Of a stretch of DNA of 64,000 nucleotides, positions 63,018 to 64,000 are shown piece by piece. The stretch is from G963674955 sp963674955 (GTDB lineage Bacteria > Desulfobacterota > Desulfovibrionia > Desulfovibrionales > Desulfovibrionaceae): assembly GCA_963674955.2 (NCBI GenBank), contig CAXXKR010000004.1, forward strand, positions 62,001-126,000. Reading direction: 5' to 3'. The notes beneath the pieces were generated by a model. That model worked only from the letters and a program-made list of their open reading frames with translations, ran no database searches and was not told the DNA's origin. Numbering within the stretch: position 1 is the stretch's first letter; the number at the start of each line of letters is the position of its first letter. The position numbers were made by a program, and so were the translations under genes.

Positions 63018-64000
63018 ATGAATACGAATACGAGACACATCGTTTCCCTTCTGATTCTTGTCCTTTTGGTCCTTGGATGCGGCTTGGCCCATGCCCAGCA
63101 GGAAGAAGGCCAGCCCACGCAGGTTTCCGGCCCCATGGATTTGGAAAAGTGCGTTCTCTACGGTCTTGAGAACAATCCGGCCATGGTCGCCGCCCGCGCC
63201 CAGCTTCTGGGCTCCAAGTACAGCAAGCATTCCGCCTTGTCCGACATGTTTCCTTCAAGCTCGCTGGCCTATGGTTGGGAGCACAAGGGCAGAAAACCGA
63301 AGAACGCCGCCGGGACCATGAGCGCCCCCCAGGATTCCTGGAGCCTGCACCTGAATCTGCACCAGCCCATTTTTACCGGATTCAGGCTTTTGTCCACCTA
63401 TCAGCGGGCGGCTTTGACCCGCGAGCAGAACGAGGCCAAGCTTTACGACACGGAATTGAGCCTGATAAACGAGATTCAGTCCAACTTCCTGGGGCTTCTC
63501 AAGGCGCGCATGGACGTGACGAGCGCCCAGGATTCCGTGGAAAGGCTCAAGTCCCAGCTCAAGGTCACCAGCGCTTTTTACGATGTCGGCCTCAAGCCCC
63601 GGCTGGATGTCCTTCAGGCCGAGGTCGACCTCGCCACCGCTGAGCAGAACCTGCTGACCGCCAAGAATGCGGTGTCCACGCAGACCGCTAAAATGAACAC
63701 CCTCTTGAATCTGCCTTTGTCGCAACAGGTGGAATATGTGGGCAGCCTGTCTTTCATTCCCTTCAACCTGGAGTTGGAAGAATGCCTTGAGCGGGCTTAC
63801 AAGAATCGGCCCGATATCCAGATCGGAATCAAGAGCGTGGAGATTGCAGGAAAGAATTCAAAAATCGCCGCCAGCGAATATTATCCGGAAGTCTCAGCCG
63901 ATTACGACTACTATCGCACCGGAGACGAGCCGGTTTTGGGCAAAAGCAGATATCTGACCAATGTCCAGAGCGAATACTGGACCGCAGGCGTGAGCATGAA
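63018..64000 (+). CDS. TolC-family outer membrane efflux protein (partial, 3' end outside window)
   Basis: The frame from the ATG at 63018 is open to the last base of the window (327 codons). It begins with a signal peptide (VSLLILVLLVLGCGLAHA, cleavage likely after AHA). The OEP domain follows: MDLEKCVLYGLENNPAMVAARAQLLGSKYS, a LHQPIFTGFRLLSTYQRAALT block, FYDVGLKPRLDVLQAEVDLATAEQNL, and ECLERAYKNRPDIQIGIKSVE. This is the typical repeat of long helical hairpins in TolC, part of a drug or type I secretion channel across the outer membrane. Inner-membrane partners are presumably downstream. Confidence 0.9.
   Translation, partial: MNTNTRHIVSLLILVLLVLGCGLAHAQQEEGQPTQVSGPMDLEKCVLYGLENNPAMVAARAQLLGSKYSKHSALSDMFPSSSLAYGWEHKGRKPKNAAGTMSAPQDSWSLHLNLHQPIFTGFRLLSTYQRAALTREQNEAKLYDTELSLINEIQSNFLGLLKARMDVTSAQDSVERLKSQLKVTSAFYDVGLKPRLDVLQAEVDLATAEQNLLTAKNAVSTQTAKMNTLLNLPLSQQVEYVGSLSFIPFNLELEECLERAYKNRPDIQIGIKSVEIAGKNSKIAASEYYPEVSADYDYYRTGDEPVLGKSRYLTNVQSEYWTAGVSM

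Overview
The window reads as a chromosomal segment of a moderately GC-rich, Gram-negative, anaerobic deltaproteobacterium, most likely a Desulfovibrionaceae sulfate reducer. This is inference from gene content: a di-haem cytochrome b fumarate reductase (frdCAB) next to a two-subunit class I fumarase, an ADH synthase for the alternative entry into aromatic biosynthesis, the fused B12-binding/DUF2344 radical SAM protein, many two-component and flagellar-style genes, and short zinc-ribbon proteins. No 16S rRNA gene is present to settle it.

Layout. 1-4.5 kb: tail of a TrkA-type protein, aroC, a YbjQ-like protein and an M16 zinc peptidase lipoprotein. 4.6-10 kb: half-size TauE, then the frdCAB-fumarase operon for fumarate/succinate/malate interconversion. 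10-12.4 kb: a small conserved protein, a PLP aminotransferase and a single-domain response regulator. 12.4-18 kb (minus): a complete Opp/Dpp peptide ABC transporter. 18-22 kb: chagasin-like lipoprotein, large radical SAM protein and two small genes. 22.4-27.4 kb: a sodium/solute symporter module (DUF4212 subunit, SSS permease, cyclic-nucleotide/CBS/DUF294 regulator, DnaQ-like exonuclease). 27.4-30.6 kb: GT9 glycosyltransferase, two helical proteins perhaps linked to flagella, and CheY. 30.8-34 kb (minus): CBS protein, ADH synthase with an upstream phenylalanine-type attenuator, RidA and a nucleoside-gate membrane protein. 34-38.6 kb: PilZ protein, EamA exporter and a polar amino-acid ABC transporter. 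38.6-43 kb: zinc ribbon, hybrid histidine kinase, frameshifted AI-2E family permease and an AT-rich pentapeptide/ion-channel fusion. 43-50.7 kb: pntAA-pntAB-pntB, EamA exporter, slyX, a PII-like protein with two DUF1538 membrane proteins, and a solute-binding protein. 50.9-54.9 kb: TspO, a PNPOx-like protein, tRNA-Leu, an MFS exporter, and a flavoprotein divergent from an HxlR regulator. 55-64 kb: HD-GYP phosphodiesterase, YcaO, an SGNH esterase, a probable split RdgC pair, rfbA, DUF1614, DUF523 and the start of a TolC-family gene.

The strongest discovery is at 32324-32504. On the minus strand, directly upstream of the ADH synthase gene, lies an exact TTGACA promoter element, a 28-codon open leader with eight Phe codons in two runs of four, and three mutually exclusive pairings ending in a 12-bp stem with a seven-U tract. 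This is a textbook amino-acid attenuator that would couple the first committed aromatic step to charged tRNA-Phe. Other points of note are the AT-rich pentapeptide-repeat/pore fusion, the split RdgC, the PII-DUF1538 pair module, paired palindromes upstream of the symporter operon, and four small genes under 60 codons with good ribosome binding sites.
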